Shown: one piece after another, positions 30,736-39,691 of the stretch
Position numbering within the stretch: position 1 is the first letter of the stretch
Layout: every line of letters starts with the position of its first letter
Source: Pseudomonas campi
GTDB taxonomy: Bacteria > Pseudomonadota > Gammaproteobacteria > Pseudomonadales > Pseudomonadaceae
Direction of reading: 5' to 3'
Length of the DNA stretch: 64,000 bases
NCBI RefSeq assembly: GCF_013200955.2
Contig: NZ_CP053697.2
Coordinates: 2,852,001 to 2,916,000, forward strand
Made by a program: the position numbers and the translations under genes
Notes under the pieces: model-generated
What the model saw: only the letters and a program-made list of their open reading frames with translations
Database searches by the model: none
Told to the model about the DNA's origin: nothing

Positions 30736-31548
30736 CTATTCGGCTCGGGCACGCACGTGGATGGGCGCAAAGGCTTCATTCTGCACCAGCTCCACCAGGG
30801 ATTCCTTGATCAGTTCCAGCACCGCCATAAAGGTCACCACCACGCCAAGGCGCCCCTCGGCAGCGCTGAACAGCTCGACGAACGGCACAAAAGCGCCGCC
30901 CTTGAGGCGCTCCAGCACCTCGCTCATGCGTTCGCGGGTGGACAGCACCTCGCGGGTGATCTGGTGGCTCTCGAACATGTCGCCACGCCGCAGCACTTCA
31001 GCCATGGACAGCAGCAGCTCTTCCAGGCTGACATCCGGCAACAGCTTGCGCGCCCTGGCCTCGGGGGCGTCGAGCTTGGGCACGGTGAGATCACGACCGA
31101 CCCGCGGTAACTCGTCCAAGCCTTCGGCGGCGGCCTTGTAACGTTCGTATTCCTGCAGGCGGCGGATCAGTTCGGCGCGCGGATCGTCTTCCTCGTCTTC
31201 TACTTCGCTGGAGCGCGGCAGCAGCATGCGCGACTTGATCTCGGCGAGCATGGCGGCCATCACCAGGTACTCGGCGGCCAGTTCCAGGCGCACCGACTGC
31301 ATCAGTTCGACATAGCCCATGTACTGCTTGGTGATCTCGGCCACGGGGATATCGAGGATGTCGATGTTCTGCTTGCGGATCAGGTAGAGCAGCAGGTCGA
31401 GCGGGCCTTCGAAAGCTTCGAGGAAGACTTCCAGGGCATCCGGCGGGATATACAAATCGAGCGGCAGCTCGGTGACCGCCTGGCCGTAAACCAGTGCAAA
31501 CGGCAGCTCCTGCTGGGCGCCGGCCTGCACGTCCGCGGTCTCGCTCAC
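30736..31548 (-). CDS. scpA: Segregation and condensation protein A
   Basis: A 270-residue kleisin. FEGPLDLLLYLIRKQNIDIL near the N terminus binds SMC; LAAEYLVMAAMLAEIKSRML and LPRSSEVEDEEDDPRAELIR follow; the C-terminal winged helix ends ALVELVQNEAF-like. The start is a GTG (31548) overlapping the upstream stop codon (GTGA), with GGGGAGGAGG just before it; a longer in-frame ATG start would lie in the upstream gene. Confidence 0.95.
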   Translation of the reverse strand: MSETADVQAGAQQELPFALVYGQAVTELPLDLYIPPDALEVFLEAFEGPLDLLLYLIRKQNIDILDIPVAEITKQYMGYVELMQSVRLELAAEYLVMAAMLAEIKSRMLLPRSSEVEDEEDDPRAELIRRLQEYERYKAAAEGLDELPRVGRDLTVPKLDAPEARARKLLPDVSLEELLLSMAEVLRRGDMFESHQITREVLSTRERMSEVLERLKGGAFVPFVELFSAAEGRLGVVVTFMAVLELIKESLVELVQNEAFAPIHVRARAE

Positions 31549-32177
31549 GCCTCCTCCCCCTGGAACGGCGTGGGGTCGCCACAACCGACACGGAACACTT
31601 CGGGCTCGCCATCGGCCAGATTGACCACAGTGGAGGCCTCCAGGCCGCCGTAGCCACCGTCGATGATCAGGTCGACGTGGTGTTCGAGCACCTGGCGCAT
31701 CTCGTAGGGGTCGCTCATCGGTAGCGCTTCGCCCGGCAGAATCAGGCTCACACTCATCAGCGGCTCGCCAAGCTGCTCGGCCAGTGCCTGGGCGATCGGA
31801 TGGCCCGGCACGCGCAGGCCGATGGTGCGGCGCTTGGGATGCAGAAGCATGCGCGGCACTTCACGGGTGGCATTGAGGATAAAGGTGTAAGGCCCGGGAG
31901 TATGCGCCTTGAGTACGCGGAAGGCGGCGGTATCGACCTTGGCGAACAGACCTATCTGCGACAGGTCGCTGCACACCAGGGTGAAGTTGTGCTTGTCGTC
32001 CAGCTGGCGCAGGCGGCGGATACGCTCGACCGGGCCCTTGTCGCCAATCAGACAACCGATCGCGTAGGACGAATCGGTCGGATAGACCACCACGCCACCA
32101 CCGCGGATGATTTCCACGGCCTGCTTGATCAGGCGCGCCTGGGGGTTTTCCGGGTGCACCTGGAAAAACTGACTCAT
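31545..32177 (-). CDS. YciO/Sua5-family threonylcarbamoyladenylate synthase-like protein
   Basis: A 210-residue YrdC-fold protein beginning MSQFFQVHPENPQARLIKQA. GGVVVYPTDSSYAIGCLIGD, LDDKHNFTLVCSDLSQIGLF and TPGPYTFILNATREVPRMLL are YciO-type motifs. Sua5/TsaC makes threonylcarbamoyl-AMP for tRNA t6A; YciO is the divergent group lacking the essential tRNA role. The family fit is clear, the activity uncertain. Coupled to scpA by a 4-base overlap. Confidence 0.9.
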   Translation of the reverse strand: MSQFFQVHPENPQARLIKQAVEIIRGGGVVVYPTDSSYAIGCLIGDKGPVERIRRLRQLDDKHNFTLVCSDLSQIGLFAKVDTAAFRVLKAHTPGPYTFILNATREVPRMLLHPKRRTIGLRVPGHPIAQALAEQLGEPLMSVSLILPGEALPMSDPYEMRQVLEHHVDLIIDGGYGGLEASTVVNLADGEPEVFRVGCGDPTPFQGEEA

Positions 32178-32190
32178 AACCTCTCCCTGT

Positions 32191-33060
32191 TCAGAGGGCA
32201 GCAATATTCGGGCTGTGGACATCTCTGAAGCGCTCCCACAAAGGTGGCAGATCCTCGGGTAACGGACGGTACATGCCCAACTCCGACCAGTCGCCCGGTG
32301 CATGGAAATCGCTGCCGACGCTGGCCAGCATGCCGAATTCGCGGGCCAGAATGGCCAGGCCACCCACCTGTTCGGCCGGTTGCAGGCCATTGACCACTTC
32401 CAGCGCATGGCCGCCGGCGGCAATGAAGTCGGCGACCAGACGGCGCCGCTTGCTACGGGTGAAATCATACTGCCAGGGGTGCGCCAGGCTGATCCAGGCG
32501 CGCGCCTCGCGCAATGTGCCGACTGCCTGCTCCAGGGTCGGCCAGTGCTGCTTCACATCGCCCAGTTTGCCGGAGCCGAGCCACTTGCGGAACGCCTCAG
32601 CGTGATCACGCACATGTCCGGCACGCACCAGGAACTCGGCAAAGTGCGGCCGCGCCGGTGCGTTGCCGCTGTCGCCCAGGGCCTGCTGCACAGCACGCGC
32701 GCCCTCCAGCGCACCAGGCATGCCCTTGGCTTCCAGGCGCCGGGAGATTTCCTCAGCGCGCAGCCAGCGACCCTGGTGCAGCTCACCGATGGCCTGCTGC
32801 AACGCAGGGGCATCGGCGGCAAAGGCATAGCCCAATACATGAATAGTAGCGCCGCCCCAGGTGCAGGACAGTTCGATGCCGTTGACCAGCTGCAACCCCA
32901 GCTCATTCGCGGCCTGGCGCGCTTCGTCGAGGCCTTCGAGGGTGTCGTGATCGGTCAGCGCCAGCAGTTGCACACCCCGCTCATGGGCGCGCGCAACCAC
33001 CACGGACGGGGCAAGAACGCCGTCCGAGGCCGTGCTGTGGCAGTGCAGATCTACTTTCAT
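32191..33060 (-). CDS. PHP-domain phosphoesterase (RNase AM / TrpH-like)
   Basis: A 289-residue PHP protein. MKVDLHCHSTASDGVLAPS has the metal-binding HxH; LLALTDHDTLEGLDEA the second motif; NGIELSCTWGGATIHVLGYA the third; ISLAHP and SVGSDFHAPGDWSELG complete the site. Homologues (E. coli YciV, C. violaceum) hydrolyse 3',5'-nucleotide bisphosphates or trim 5' ends of RNA. Gene order yciV-yciO with scpAB matches many gammaproteobacteria. Confidence 0.92.
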   Translation of the reverse strand: MKVDLHCHSTASDGVLAPSVVVARAHERGVQLLALTDHDTLEGLDEARQAANELGLQLVNGIELSCTWGGATIHVLGYAFAADAPALQQAIGELHQGRWLRAEEISRRLEAKGMPGALEGARAVQQALGDSGNAPARPHFAEFLVRAGHVRDHAEAFRKWLGSGKLGDVKQHWPTLEQAVGTLREARAWISLAHPWQYDFTRSKRRRLVADFIAAGGHALEVVNGLQPAEQVGGLAILAREFGMLASVGSDFHAPGDWSELGMYRPLPEDLPPLWERFRDVHSPNIAAL

Positions 33061-33125
33061 GGGGCCGCTTTCAGGGTCAATGATGTTTGTTATTATGCCG
33101 CCACATCCCGCTTCTGGCTGCCGCC

Positions 33126-33716
33126 GTGAAACAATTCATCGATTTCATCCCGCTTATCCTGTTTTTCATCGTCTACAAACTCGACCCACGCACCATCGAC
33201 CTGGCTGGTCACAGCTTCGAGCTGGGCGGTATCTTCAGTGCCACGGCGGTGCTGATCGCCAGTTCGGTGCTGGTCTACGGCACACTGCTGGCGGTGCAGC
33301 GCAGGCTGGAGAAGGGCCAGTGGCTGACTCTGGTCGCCTGCCTGCTGTTCGGCGGCATGACCCTGGCCTTCCACAGCGAAACCTTCCTCAAGTGGAAAGC
33401 CCCGGTGGTCAACTGGCTGTTCGCCGCCGGTTTCGCCGCCAGCCACTTCATCGGCAACAAGGTGCTGATTCAGCGCATGATGGGCCACGCCGTGAGCCTG
33501 CCACAGCCGATCTGGACCCGCCTGAACATCGCCTGGATCGCCTTCTTCATCTTCAGTGGCTGCGCCAACCTGTTCGTCGCCTTCACCTTCCACGACATCT
33601 GGGTCGACTTCAAAGTGTTCGGCAGCTTGGGCATGACCGTGCTGTTCCTGGTCGCCCAGGGTGTCTACCTGGCGCGCCACATGCACGACGACGCCCCCCA
33701 GCAAAGCAAGGACTGA
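33126..33716 (+). CDS. yciB: Inner-membrane septation/cell-envelope protein YciB
   Basis: A 196-residue polytopic protein with about five hydrophobic segments. It starts at a GTG giving [20 protein letters not shown], the conserved family N terminus. [20 protein letters not shown] and [19 protein letters not shown] are family motifs. YciB (also called IspZ or intracellular septation protein A) interacts with elongation and division machinery in E. coli. Divergent from the PHP gene with 65 bases between. Two bases (one intergenic) separate it from yciI. Confidence 0.94.
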   Translation: MKQFIDFIPLILFFIVYKLDPRTIDLAGHSFELGGIFSATAVLIASSVLVYGTLLAVQRRLEKGQWLTLVACLLFGGMTLAFHSETFLKWKAPVVNWLFAAGFAASHFIGNKVLIQRMMGHAVSLPQPIWTRLNIAWIAFFIFSGCANLFVAFTFHDIWVDFKVFGSLGMTVLFLVAQGVYLARHMHDDAPQQSKD

Positions 33717-33717
33717 C

Positions 33718-34017
33718 ATGCTCTACGCCATCATCGCCAGCGACGTACCCAACTCCCTGGAACAGCGCCTGACCGCTCGCCCTGCCCATCTGGCCCGCCT
33801 GGAGCAGCTGAAAAGCGAAGGCCGCCTGGTGCTGGCCGGCCCGCACCCGGCGGTGGACAGCGTTGACCCAGGACCCGCTGGTTTCTCCGGCAGCTTGATC
33901 GTCGCCGAGTTCGAATCCCTGGTCGCCGCACAGAACTGGGCGGATGCCGACCCCTACCGCGCTGCCGGCGTGTATGCCAGCGTGCTGGTAAAGCCCTTCA
34001 AGCTGGTCTTGCCCTGA
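33718..34017 (+). CDS. yciI: YciI-like dimeric alpha-beta barrel protein
   Basis: A 99-residue YCII-domain protein starting [38 protein letters not shown] carries the conserved His used as the proposed catalytic centre, and [20 protein letters not shown] and [18 protein letters not shown] follow. Function is not established; some homologues act as dehalogenase-like or lactone-hydrolysing enzymes. Probably co-transcribed with yciB. Confidence 0.93.
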   Translation: MLYAIIASDVPNSLEQRLTARPAHLARLEQLKSEGRLVLAGPHPAVDSVDPGPAGFSGSLIVAEFESLVAAQNWADADPYRAAGVYASVLVKPFKLVLP

Positions 34018-34091
34018 GAACACGCTCTGATCCACCCGCAAGTCATCGCCACGCATAACCCATAACAACAAACGGGAAACTGGAGTTCCTC

Positions 34092-34502
34092 ATGCGCACA
34101 GGTCCGCTGTCATTGCTTCTCACTACATTGCTGTTCGCGCCCTTGCTGGCCGCCGAAGAAGTACCCGCAGCCCCCGCCAGTGCCACCAGCAGCCTGGCAC
34201 CCACGACCAGCAGCGTCGACAACCCGGCAACTGCGCCGCAAGCGACCCCGGCAGAAAGCCCGGCAAGCGATAGCACCGCAGCAACGGATGGCGAGCGCGA
34301 TAGCGCCCTGCTCAGCCGCCTGCGCCAGGAAAACCAGCGCCTCAAGCTGAAACTCAAGGAAGCCCAGGCTCAGCGGCCGGATCAGTTGCTCAGCGAACAG
34401 CAGATGTGGTTCGCGGTCGGCGCCGGTACTGCCCTGCTGGCCTTCATCGTCGGTCGCCTGAGTGGCGGACGGCGCAACAAACGCCAGAGCCAGTGGGTCT
34501 GA
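34092..34502 (+). CDS. Hypothetical exported protein with coiled coil and one membrane helix
   Basis: A 136-residue protein: signal peptide or anchor MRTGPLSLLLTTLLFAPLLA; then a low-complexity Ala/Pro/Ser/Thr stretch (about 22-68); a short charged coiled coil (LLSRLRQENQRLKLKLKEAQ); a C-terminal membrane helix (WFAVGAGTALLAFIVGRL) and a basic end. This architecture recalls YgiM-type proteins without the SH3 domain. It lies 10 bases before the response regulator, as the uncharacterised PA3203 does in P. aeruginosa. Role unknown. Confidence 0.75.
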   Translation: MRTGPLSLLLTTLLFAPLLAAEEVPAAPASATSSLAPTTSSVDNPATAPQATPAESPASDSTAATDGERDSALLSRLRQENQRLKLKLKEAQAQRPDQLLSEQQMWFAVGAGTALLAFIVGRLSGGRRNKRQSQWV

Positions 34503-34512
34503 AGCACAACCC

Positions 34513-35190
34513 ATGAACGAACTGCTGCTGATCGACGACGACCAGGAACTCTGCGAACTGCTGGCCAGCTGGCTGCAGCAGGAGGGATTCCGGGTGCGCG
34601 CCAGCCATGACGGCAACAGTGCCCGGGCGGCCCTGGCGCAGACCACGCCGGCCGCAGTGATCCTCGATGTGATGCTGCCAGACGGCAGTGGCCTGGAATT
34701 GCTCAAGCAACTGCGCAGCGAGCACCCGGAGCTGCCGGTACTGATGCTCTCGGCGCGCGGCGAGCCGCTGGACCGTATCCTCGGCCTGGAGCTGGGTGCC
34801 GACGACTACCTGGCCAAGCCCTGCGACCCGCGCGAACTTACCGCCCGCCTGCGCGCCGTGCTGCGCCGCAGCGCCCCGGTGGCGAGCAGTTCACGCCTGG
34901 AGCTGGGCGATCTCAGCTACAGCCCGATCCGCGGTGCAGCCAGCATCGGCGAACAGGAAATCAGCCTGACCCTTTCGGAAAGCCGCGTACTCGAAGCCCT
35001 GCTGCAACAGCCAGGCGAACCGGTGGACAAGCAGACCCTGGCGCAGCTGGCCCTGGGCCGCAAGCTGACCCTGTATGACCGCAGTCTGGACATGCATGTC
35101 AGCAACCTGCGCAAGAAGCTCGGCCCGCATGCCGATGGTCGCCCGCGCATCGTTGCCCTGCGCAGTCGCGGCTATTACTACAACGCCTGA
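34513..35190 (+). CDS. OmpR-family response regulator (CpxR-like)
   Basis: A 225-residue regulator starting MNELLLIDDDQELCELLASW. Receiver acids D9/D10 and phospho-acceptor D52 (VILDVMLPDGSG), and the switch lysine in DYLAKPCDP, are present. The C-terminal winged helix ends LDMHVSNLRKKLGPH and RIVALRSRGYYYNA. It is the likely partner of the sensor kinase at 35989, separated from it by the CpxP-like gene and a nested-hairpin repeat that starts on its stop codon. Confidence 0.92.
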   Translation: MNELLLIDDDQELCELLASWLQQEGFRVRASHDGNSARAALAQTTPAAVILDVMLPDGSGLELLKQLRSEHPELPVLMLSARGEPLDRILGLELGADDYLAKPCDPRELTARLRAVLRRSAPVASSSRLELGDLSYSPIRGAASIGEQEISLTLSESRVLEALLQQPGEPVDKQTLAQLALGRKLTLYDRSLDMHVSNLRKKLGPHADGRPRIVALRSRGYYYNA

Positions 35191-35331
35191 GAACCTGTCC
35201 ACGATCTCTTGGCTGTCGGCCATCCTGCGTTAAAAATGGCCTCGGAATGCTCATTTACAGCTTGTAAATTCCGCTTCCTCGGCCATTTTTGCCTTGTCTG
35301 ACTCTAATCCAAAAGATCGTAAACAGGTTCT
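35190..35331 (+). repeat. Nested-hairpin repeat, full copy B
   Basis: 142 bp with ends AGAACCTGTCCACGATCT and AGATCGTAAACAGGTTCT, middle stem AAAAATGGCC/GGCCATTTTT and inner hairpin ATTTACAGCTTGTAAAT. Relative to copy A, the C-G pair in the middle stem is replaced by T-A on both sides. It splits the response regulator from the CpxP-like gene. Confidence 0.85.
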
Positions 35332-35353
35332 AATGGCAGCTGTCGCGGCCCGT

Positions 35354-35372
35354 CTTTACCCAGCCTTTACCC
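35354..35372 (+). promoter_or_regulatory. Candidate response-regulator box upstream of the CpxP-like gene
   Basis: Direct repeat CTTTACCC-AGC-CTTTACCC with an 11-bp period. On the other strand it reads GTAAA-N6-GTAAA, close to the E. coli CpxR box GTAAA-N5-GTAAA. It lies about 82 bases before the start of the CpxP/Spy-like gene. Confidence 0.5.
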
Positions 35373-35453
35373 TTGCCTGACTGCGCTTGACCTTGCCGTC
35401 CCTAGACTGGGCTCATCCGGTAATCCACCGGCATCGAGACAAGGAGACACCCC

Positions 35454-35900
35454 ATGCGCAAGACCCTGATCGCCCTACTGCTTGCAGGCGCCCTGCCGAC
35501 CCTGGCGCTGGCCATGCCCGACGCTGAACCCCGTGAACACAAGCACTGCGGCCAAAGCGACATGCGCGGCGAACACCGTGGCCCGGGCATGCGAATGTTC
35601 AAGGACCTCGACCTCAGCGCCGAACAGCGCGAGCAGATGGGCAAACTGATGCGCGAACGCAAGGGTGGCCCGCAGGAGATCACCCAGAAGTACCTGGACA
35701 AGCTGTCGGATGCCGACAAGCAGGCCATGCACAAAGAACTGGAAAGTGCGCGCCTGGAACACGACAAGGCGATCCGCGCCATCCTCACCCCGGAGCAGCA
35801 GAAGACCTTCGACGCGCACAAGGCGGAAATGGACAAGCGCCGCGCCGAGCGCGAAGAATTCGCCGCCTGGAAAGCCGAGAAAGACAGCAAGGCCGAGTGA
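35454..35900 (+). CDS. CpxP/Spy-family periplasmic chaperone-like protein
   Basis: A 148-residue protein with signal peptide MRKTLIALLLAGALPTLALA and a helical, highly charged mature part containing two LTxxQ-type motifs: LDLSAEQREQMGKLM and ILTPEQQKTFDAH. CpxP/Spy proteins form a cradle that senses or holds misfolded envelope proteins and can damp the Cpx kinase. Its place between regulator and kinase supports that role. A His/Met-rich segment (HKHCGQSDMRGEH ... GPGMRMF) may bind metal. Confidence 0.88.
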   Translation: MRKTLIALLLAGALPTLALAMPDAEPREHKHCGQSDMRGEHRGPGMRMFKDLDLSAEQREQMGKLMRERKGGPQEITQKYLDKLSDADKQAMHKELESARLEHDKAIRAILTPEQQKTFDAHKAEMDKRRAEREEFAAWKAEKDSKAE

Positions 35901-35988
35901 CAGGTCGGCAGCACGCTGCAGCGACCGGCCAAACCCTACCGCCCGACCTGCCCCACGGCAGGCCGGGCCTTTTGCTTGAGGAAAGCCT

Positions 35989-37320
35989 GTGTCTTCAATG
36001 TTCTGGCGCATCTTTGCCAGCTTCTGGCTGGCCATCGCCCTGGTTGCCGGGCTCTCCATCCTGCTCGGCCGGGCCCTCAATCAGGACAGCTGGATCATCA
36101 GTCAGCACCCGGCCCTGGACAACCTGCCCGAGCGCTGGAGCCAGCGCTTCGAAGAGCAGGGCCGGCAAGCCGCGCAGGACTTTCTCGAACAACGCAAACA
36201 GCGCTTCCACATCAACGTCCAGGTGCTCGACGACAATGGCGAGCCCCTGGTCCGTGGCACCTTCTCGCCCCGCGCCGCCGCGTTCGAGGCCCGCCAGCAC
36301 AATGAACGGCGCCTGCCCTGGCGGCGCCTGACGGCCGAATACACCAGCCCGAGCAGCGGCAATACCTACCTGTTCATCTACCGCATCCCGCATCCCGAGC
36401 TGGAAGCCTGGCACCGCGGCAGCCTGCTCTTGCCCCTCAGCGCGCTGGGTATCGCCCTGGTGGTGCTGACCGCGCTCAGCCTGCTGCTGACCCTGTCCAT
36501 CACCCGTCCGCTCGGGCGCCTGCGCGGCGCCGTGCACGACCTCGGCCAGACCGTCTACCAGCAGCACAGCCTGGCGCGTCTGGCCGGCCGGCGTGACGAG
36601 TTCGGCGTGCTGGCGCGCGACTTCAACCGCATGGGTGCCCGCCTGCAAGGGCTGATCGGTAGCCAGCGCCAACTGCTGCGTGACGTCTCCCACGAATTGC
36701 GCTCGCCGCTGGCGCGCCTGCGCATCGCCCTGGCCCTGGCCGAACGGGCCGAACCGGCCGAGCGGGACACACTCTGGCCGCGCCTGGCCAAAGAGTGCGA
36801 CCGCCTGGAAGACCTGATCAGCGAAATCCTCGCCCTCGCCCGTCTGGATGCCGAGCCGGGTACGGCGCAAGCGATCGACCTGGGCAAGCTGCTCGACGCC
36901 CTCAAGGACGACGCGCGCCTGAGCGCTCCCGAGCAACAGCTGCAGATTCACATGGACAGCCGTCCGCTACCGTTGCAGGGCTGGCCGGACATGCTCGGAC
37001 GGGCACTCGACAACCTGCTGCGCAATGCCCTGCGCTTCAATCCGGCCGGGCAGCCAATTGAAATCAGCGTGCAGCGCCAGCCGCAGCAGTTGCAGATCAG
37101 CGTGCGCGATCACGGCCCCGGAGTTCCTGCGGATTTACTGGACAAGCTCGGCGAACCCTTCTTCCGCGCGCCCGGCCAGAACGCCGCCGGCCACGGCCTG
37201 GGCCTGGCCATCGCACGACGGGCAGCGGAGCGGCATGGCGGCCAGTTGACGCTGGCCAATCATCCACAGGGCGGTTTCATCGCCACCCTGGAGTTGCCGT
37301 TGATGGCACAACCGGGATAG
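35989..37320 (+). CDS. CpxA-like sensor histidine kinase
   Basis: A 443-residue kinase: membrane helix near 5-28 (FWRIFASFWLAIALVAGLSI), a periplasmic sensor of about 115 residues, a second helix near 143-168, a HAMP domain, then H-box LLRDVSHELRSPLARLRIAL, N-box LDNLLRNALRFNPAGQ, and G-boxes VRDHGPGVPADLLDKLGEPF and GHGLGLAIARRAAERHGG. The start is GTG at 35989 or ATG three codons later. It should phosphorylate the OmpR-type regulator upstream in response to envelope stress. Confidence 0.92.
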   Translation: MSSMFWRIFASFWLAIALVAGLSILLGRALNQDSWIISQHPALDNLPERWSQRFEEQGRQAAQDFLEQRKQRFHINVQVLDDNGEPLVRGTFSPRAAAFEARQHNERRLPWRRLTAEYTSPSSGNTYLFIYRIPHPELEAWHRGSLLLPLSALGIALVVLTALSLLLTLSITRPLGRLRGAVHDLGQTVYQQHSLARLAGRRDEFGVLARDFNRMGARLQGLIGSQRQLLRDVSHELRSPLARLRIALALAERAEPAERDTLWPRLAKECDRLEDLISEILALARLDAEPGTAQAIDLGKLLDALKDDARLSAPEQQLQIHMDSRPLPLQGWPDMLGRALDNLLRNALRFNPAGQPIEISVQRQPQQLQISVRDHGPGVPADLLDKLGEPFFRAPGQNAAGHGLGLAIARRAAERHGGQLTLANHPQGGFIATLELPLMAQPG

Positions 37321-37355
37321 GCCTGGGTGACAACGCATCGCTGAGTAGTAGATAC

Positions 37356-37415
37356 CGTAGCCCGGATGCAATCCGGGAAGCAGACCACTCCGTTCCGGAT
37401 TACATCCGGGCTACG
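37356..37415. repeat. REP palindrome (GTAGCCCGG class), copy 2
   Basis: CGTAGCCCGGATGCAATCCG ... CGGATTACATCCGGGCTACG, with an A/G change in the right arm. It lies between the convergent kinase and nitroreductase genes. Confidence 0.88.
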
Positions 37416-37422
37416 GTTTGCA

Positions 37423-37983
37423 TCAGCCCTGCCAGCTGCCGACGAAATCGGCCGGTGCCAGCGCCGGCGGCGTGCGTCGCTCGCCTTCGACGCTGCCGAG
37501 GTAGAGGAAGCCGACGATGCGCTCATTGGCCGCCAGGCCCAGGCCGGCCATGACCTGGGCGTTGTAACACAGCTCACCGGTGCGCCACATGGCGCCCAGG
37601 CCTTGCGCATGGGCGGCCAGCAACATGCCGTGGGCGGCACACCCGGCAGACAGCAGTTGCTCCTGCTCCGGCACCTTGTGCGGGGCCGTCAGACGGGCGA
37701 TCACCGCCACCAGCAGGGGCGCACGCAGGGGCATGGCGCGGGCCTTGTCCAGCGCCTCGCTCTTGACCTCCGGGTTGCCCGCCAGCAGCGCGCTGGCGAA
37801 CAGTTCGCCGAGTTTGGCGCGGGCCGCACCTTCGACGGTGAGGAAGCGCCAGGGCCGCAGCTGACCATGATCCGGCGCACGCAGCGCGGCACGAAACAGC
37901 AGTTCACGCTGCGCCGCATCCGGCGCCGGCTCCAACAGACGGCCGACGGAAACGCGGTTGAGCAATAGATCGAGAGCTTGCAT
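37423..37983 (-). CDS. YdjA-type nitroreductase family protein
   Basis: A 186-residue FMN-dependent nitroreductase-fold protein. It has RELLFRAALRAPDHGQLRPW and FLTVEGAARAKLGELFASAL near the N terminus, and CAAHGMLLAAHAQGLGAMWR later, as in the short YdjA group. The substrate is not known. It ends 8 bases from the REP sequence and is divergent from trkH. Confidence 0.85.
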   Translation of the reverse strand: MQALDLLLNRVSVGRLLEPAPDAAQRELLFRAALRAPDHGQLRPWRFLTVEGAARAKLGELFASALLAGNPEVKSEALDKARAMPLRAPLLVAVIARLTAPHKVPEQEQLLSAGCAAHGMLLAAHAQGLGAMWRTGELCYNAQVMAGLGLAANERIVGFLYLGSVEGERRTPPALAPADFVGSWQG

Positions 37984-38190
37984 CGGTCATCTCCAGGCAG
38001 GTCAGGCTGGCATTTTAGGGGCTATTGAGGGTTCGGTGCGACCGCGACGCCGCTTGGGGCACCTTGCGCCTAGCCCTGCTATGGTCAAAGCAACCCCAAA
38101 CCGGACAGCCTGCCGGCGCCGCATACCCGTGCTTCTAGCGCAAGGCGCCTACAGGTAGAATGCCGCCTTCCTCGCCTACCGAGCTGCTTC

Positions 38191-39645
38191 ATGGCTTTCT
38201 CGACGCTGCGCATCATCGGCTTCATCATCGGCATTTTCCTCATCACCCTGGCCGTGAGCATGGCTTTTCCCATGCTCACCCTGCTGGCATTCGACCGCAC
38301 CGATGACCTGACCGAATTTCTCTGGTCAAGCCTGATCACCTTTATCGCCGGCCTGGCCCTGGTGATTCGCGGCCGGCCGCAGCACATGCACCTGCGCCCA
38401 CGGGACATGTACCTGCTGACCACCGCCAGCTGGGTGGTGGTGTGTGGTTTCGCCGCCCTGCCAATGGTGCTGATCGCCCATATCAGCTACACCGACGCCG
38501 TCTTCGAGACCATGTCGGGCATCACCACCACCGGCTCCACCATTTTCGTCGGCCTGGACAGCATGTCACCAGGCATCCTGATCTGGCGCTCGATGCTGCA
38601 CTGGCTCGGCGGTATCGGCTTCATCGGCATGGCGGTGGCGATTCTGCCGCTGCTGCGCGTCGGTGGTATGCGCCTGTTCCAGACCGAGTCCTCGGACTGG
38701 GGCGAAAAGGTCATGCCCCGTTCGCACATGGCCGCCAAGTACATTCTGCTGGTCTATCTCGCGCTTACCTTGCTCGGCTTCCTGGCCTTCTGGGCCGCCG
38801 GCATGACGCCCTTCGAGGCGATCAACCACTCGATGGCGTCGATCTCCACCGGCGGTTTCTCCACTTCAGATTCCTCCCTGGCCAACTGGCAGCAACCGGC
38901 GGTGCACTGGGTCGCCGTACTGTTCATGATCCTCGGCGGCCTGCCCTTCACCCTCTATGTGGCCAGCCTGCGCGGTCATCGCCGGGCGCTGCTGCGCGAT
39001 CATCAGGTACGCGGCTTCCTCGGCTTTCTGCTGCTGACCTGGCTGGTGTTCGGTACCTGGCTATGGGCCAACTCCGAACACGCCTGGCTGGACGCCTTCC
39101 GCATCGTCGCGGTCAACGTCACCTCAGTGGTCACCACCACCGGTTTCGCCCTGGGGGACTACACCACCTGGGGCAGTTTCGCGGTGTTGCTGTTCTTCTA
39201 CCTGACCTTTATCGGCGGCTGCTCCGGCTCGACCTCGGGCGGCCTGAAGATCTTCCGTTTCCAGGTTGCCTTCGTCCTGCTCAAGGCCAACCTGCAGCAA
39301 CTGGTGCACCCACGCGCGGTGATCAAGCAGCAGTACAACAACCACAACCTGGACGAAGACATCGTCCGCTCGCTGATCACTTTCTCCTTCTTCTTCACCA
39401 TCACCATCGGCGTGATCGCCCTCGGCCTGACCCTGGTTGGCCTCGACTGGGTCACCGCCCTGACCGGCGCGGCCACGGCGGTGTGCAACGTCGGCCCGGG
39501 CCTCGGTCCGACCATCGGCCCGGCCGGAAACTTCGCCACCCTGCCGGATGCGGCCAAGTGGCTGCTGACCATCGGCATGCTGCTCGGCCGCCTGGAAATT
39601 CTCACCGTGCTGGTACTGTTCACCCGCGCCTTCTGGAAACACTGA
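38191..39645 (+). CDS. trkH: TrkH-type potassium transporter, first copy
   Basis: A 484-residue inner-membrane potassium uptake protein. The four pore-loop glycines of the TrkH/KtrB filter are in ITTTGSTIF, ISTGGFSTSD, VTTTGFALGDY and NVGPGLGPTIG. About ten hydrophobic segments surround them. It works with the cytoplasmic regulator TrkA. The neighbouring gene at 39692 is a clear paralogue of equal length. Promoter region 37984-38190 is free of genes. Confidence 0.93.
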   Translation: MAFSTLRIIGFIIGIFLITLAVSMAFPMLTLLAFDRTDDLTEFLWSSLITFIAGLALVIRGRPQHMHLRPRDMYLLTTASWVVVCGFAALPMVLIAHISYTDAVFETMSGITTTGSTIFVGLDSMSPGILIWRSMLHWLGGIGFIGMAVAILPLLRVGGMRLFQTESSDWGEKVMPRSHMAAKYILLVYLALTLLGFLAFWAAGMTPFEAINHSMASISTGGFSTSDSSLANWQQPAVHWVAVLFMILGGLPFTLYVASLRGHRRALLRDHQVRGFLGFLLLTWLVFGTWLWANSEHAWLDAFRIVAVNVTSVVTTTGFALGDYTTWGSFAVLLFFYLTFIGGCSGSTSGGLKIFRFQVAFVLLKANLQQLVHPRAVIKQQYNNHNLDEDIVRSLITFSFFFTITIGVIALGLTLVGLDWVTALTGAATAVCNVGPGLGPTIGPAGNFATLPDAAKWLLTIGMLLGRLEILTVLVLFTRAFWKH

Positions 39646-39691
39646 TGCGCCAGCCCATTTCCACCCTGCCCCTTTGCGCTAAAGGCCAGCC

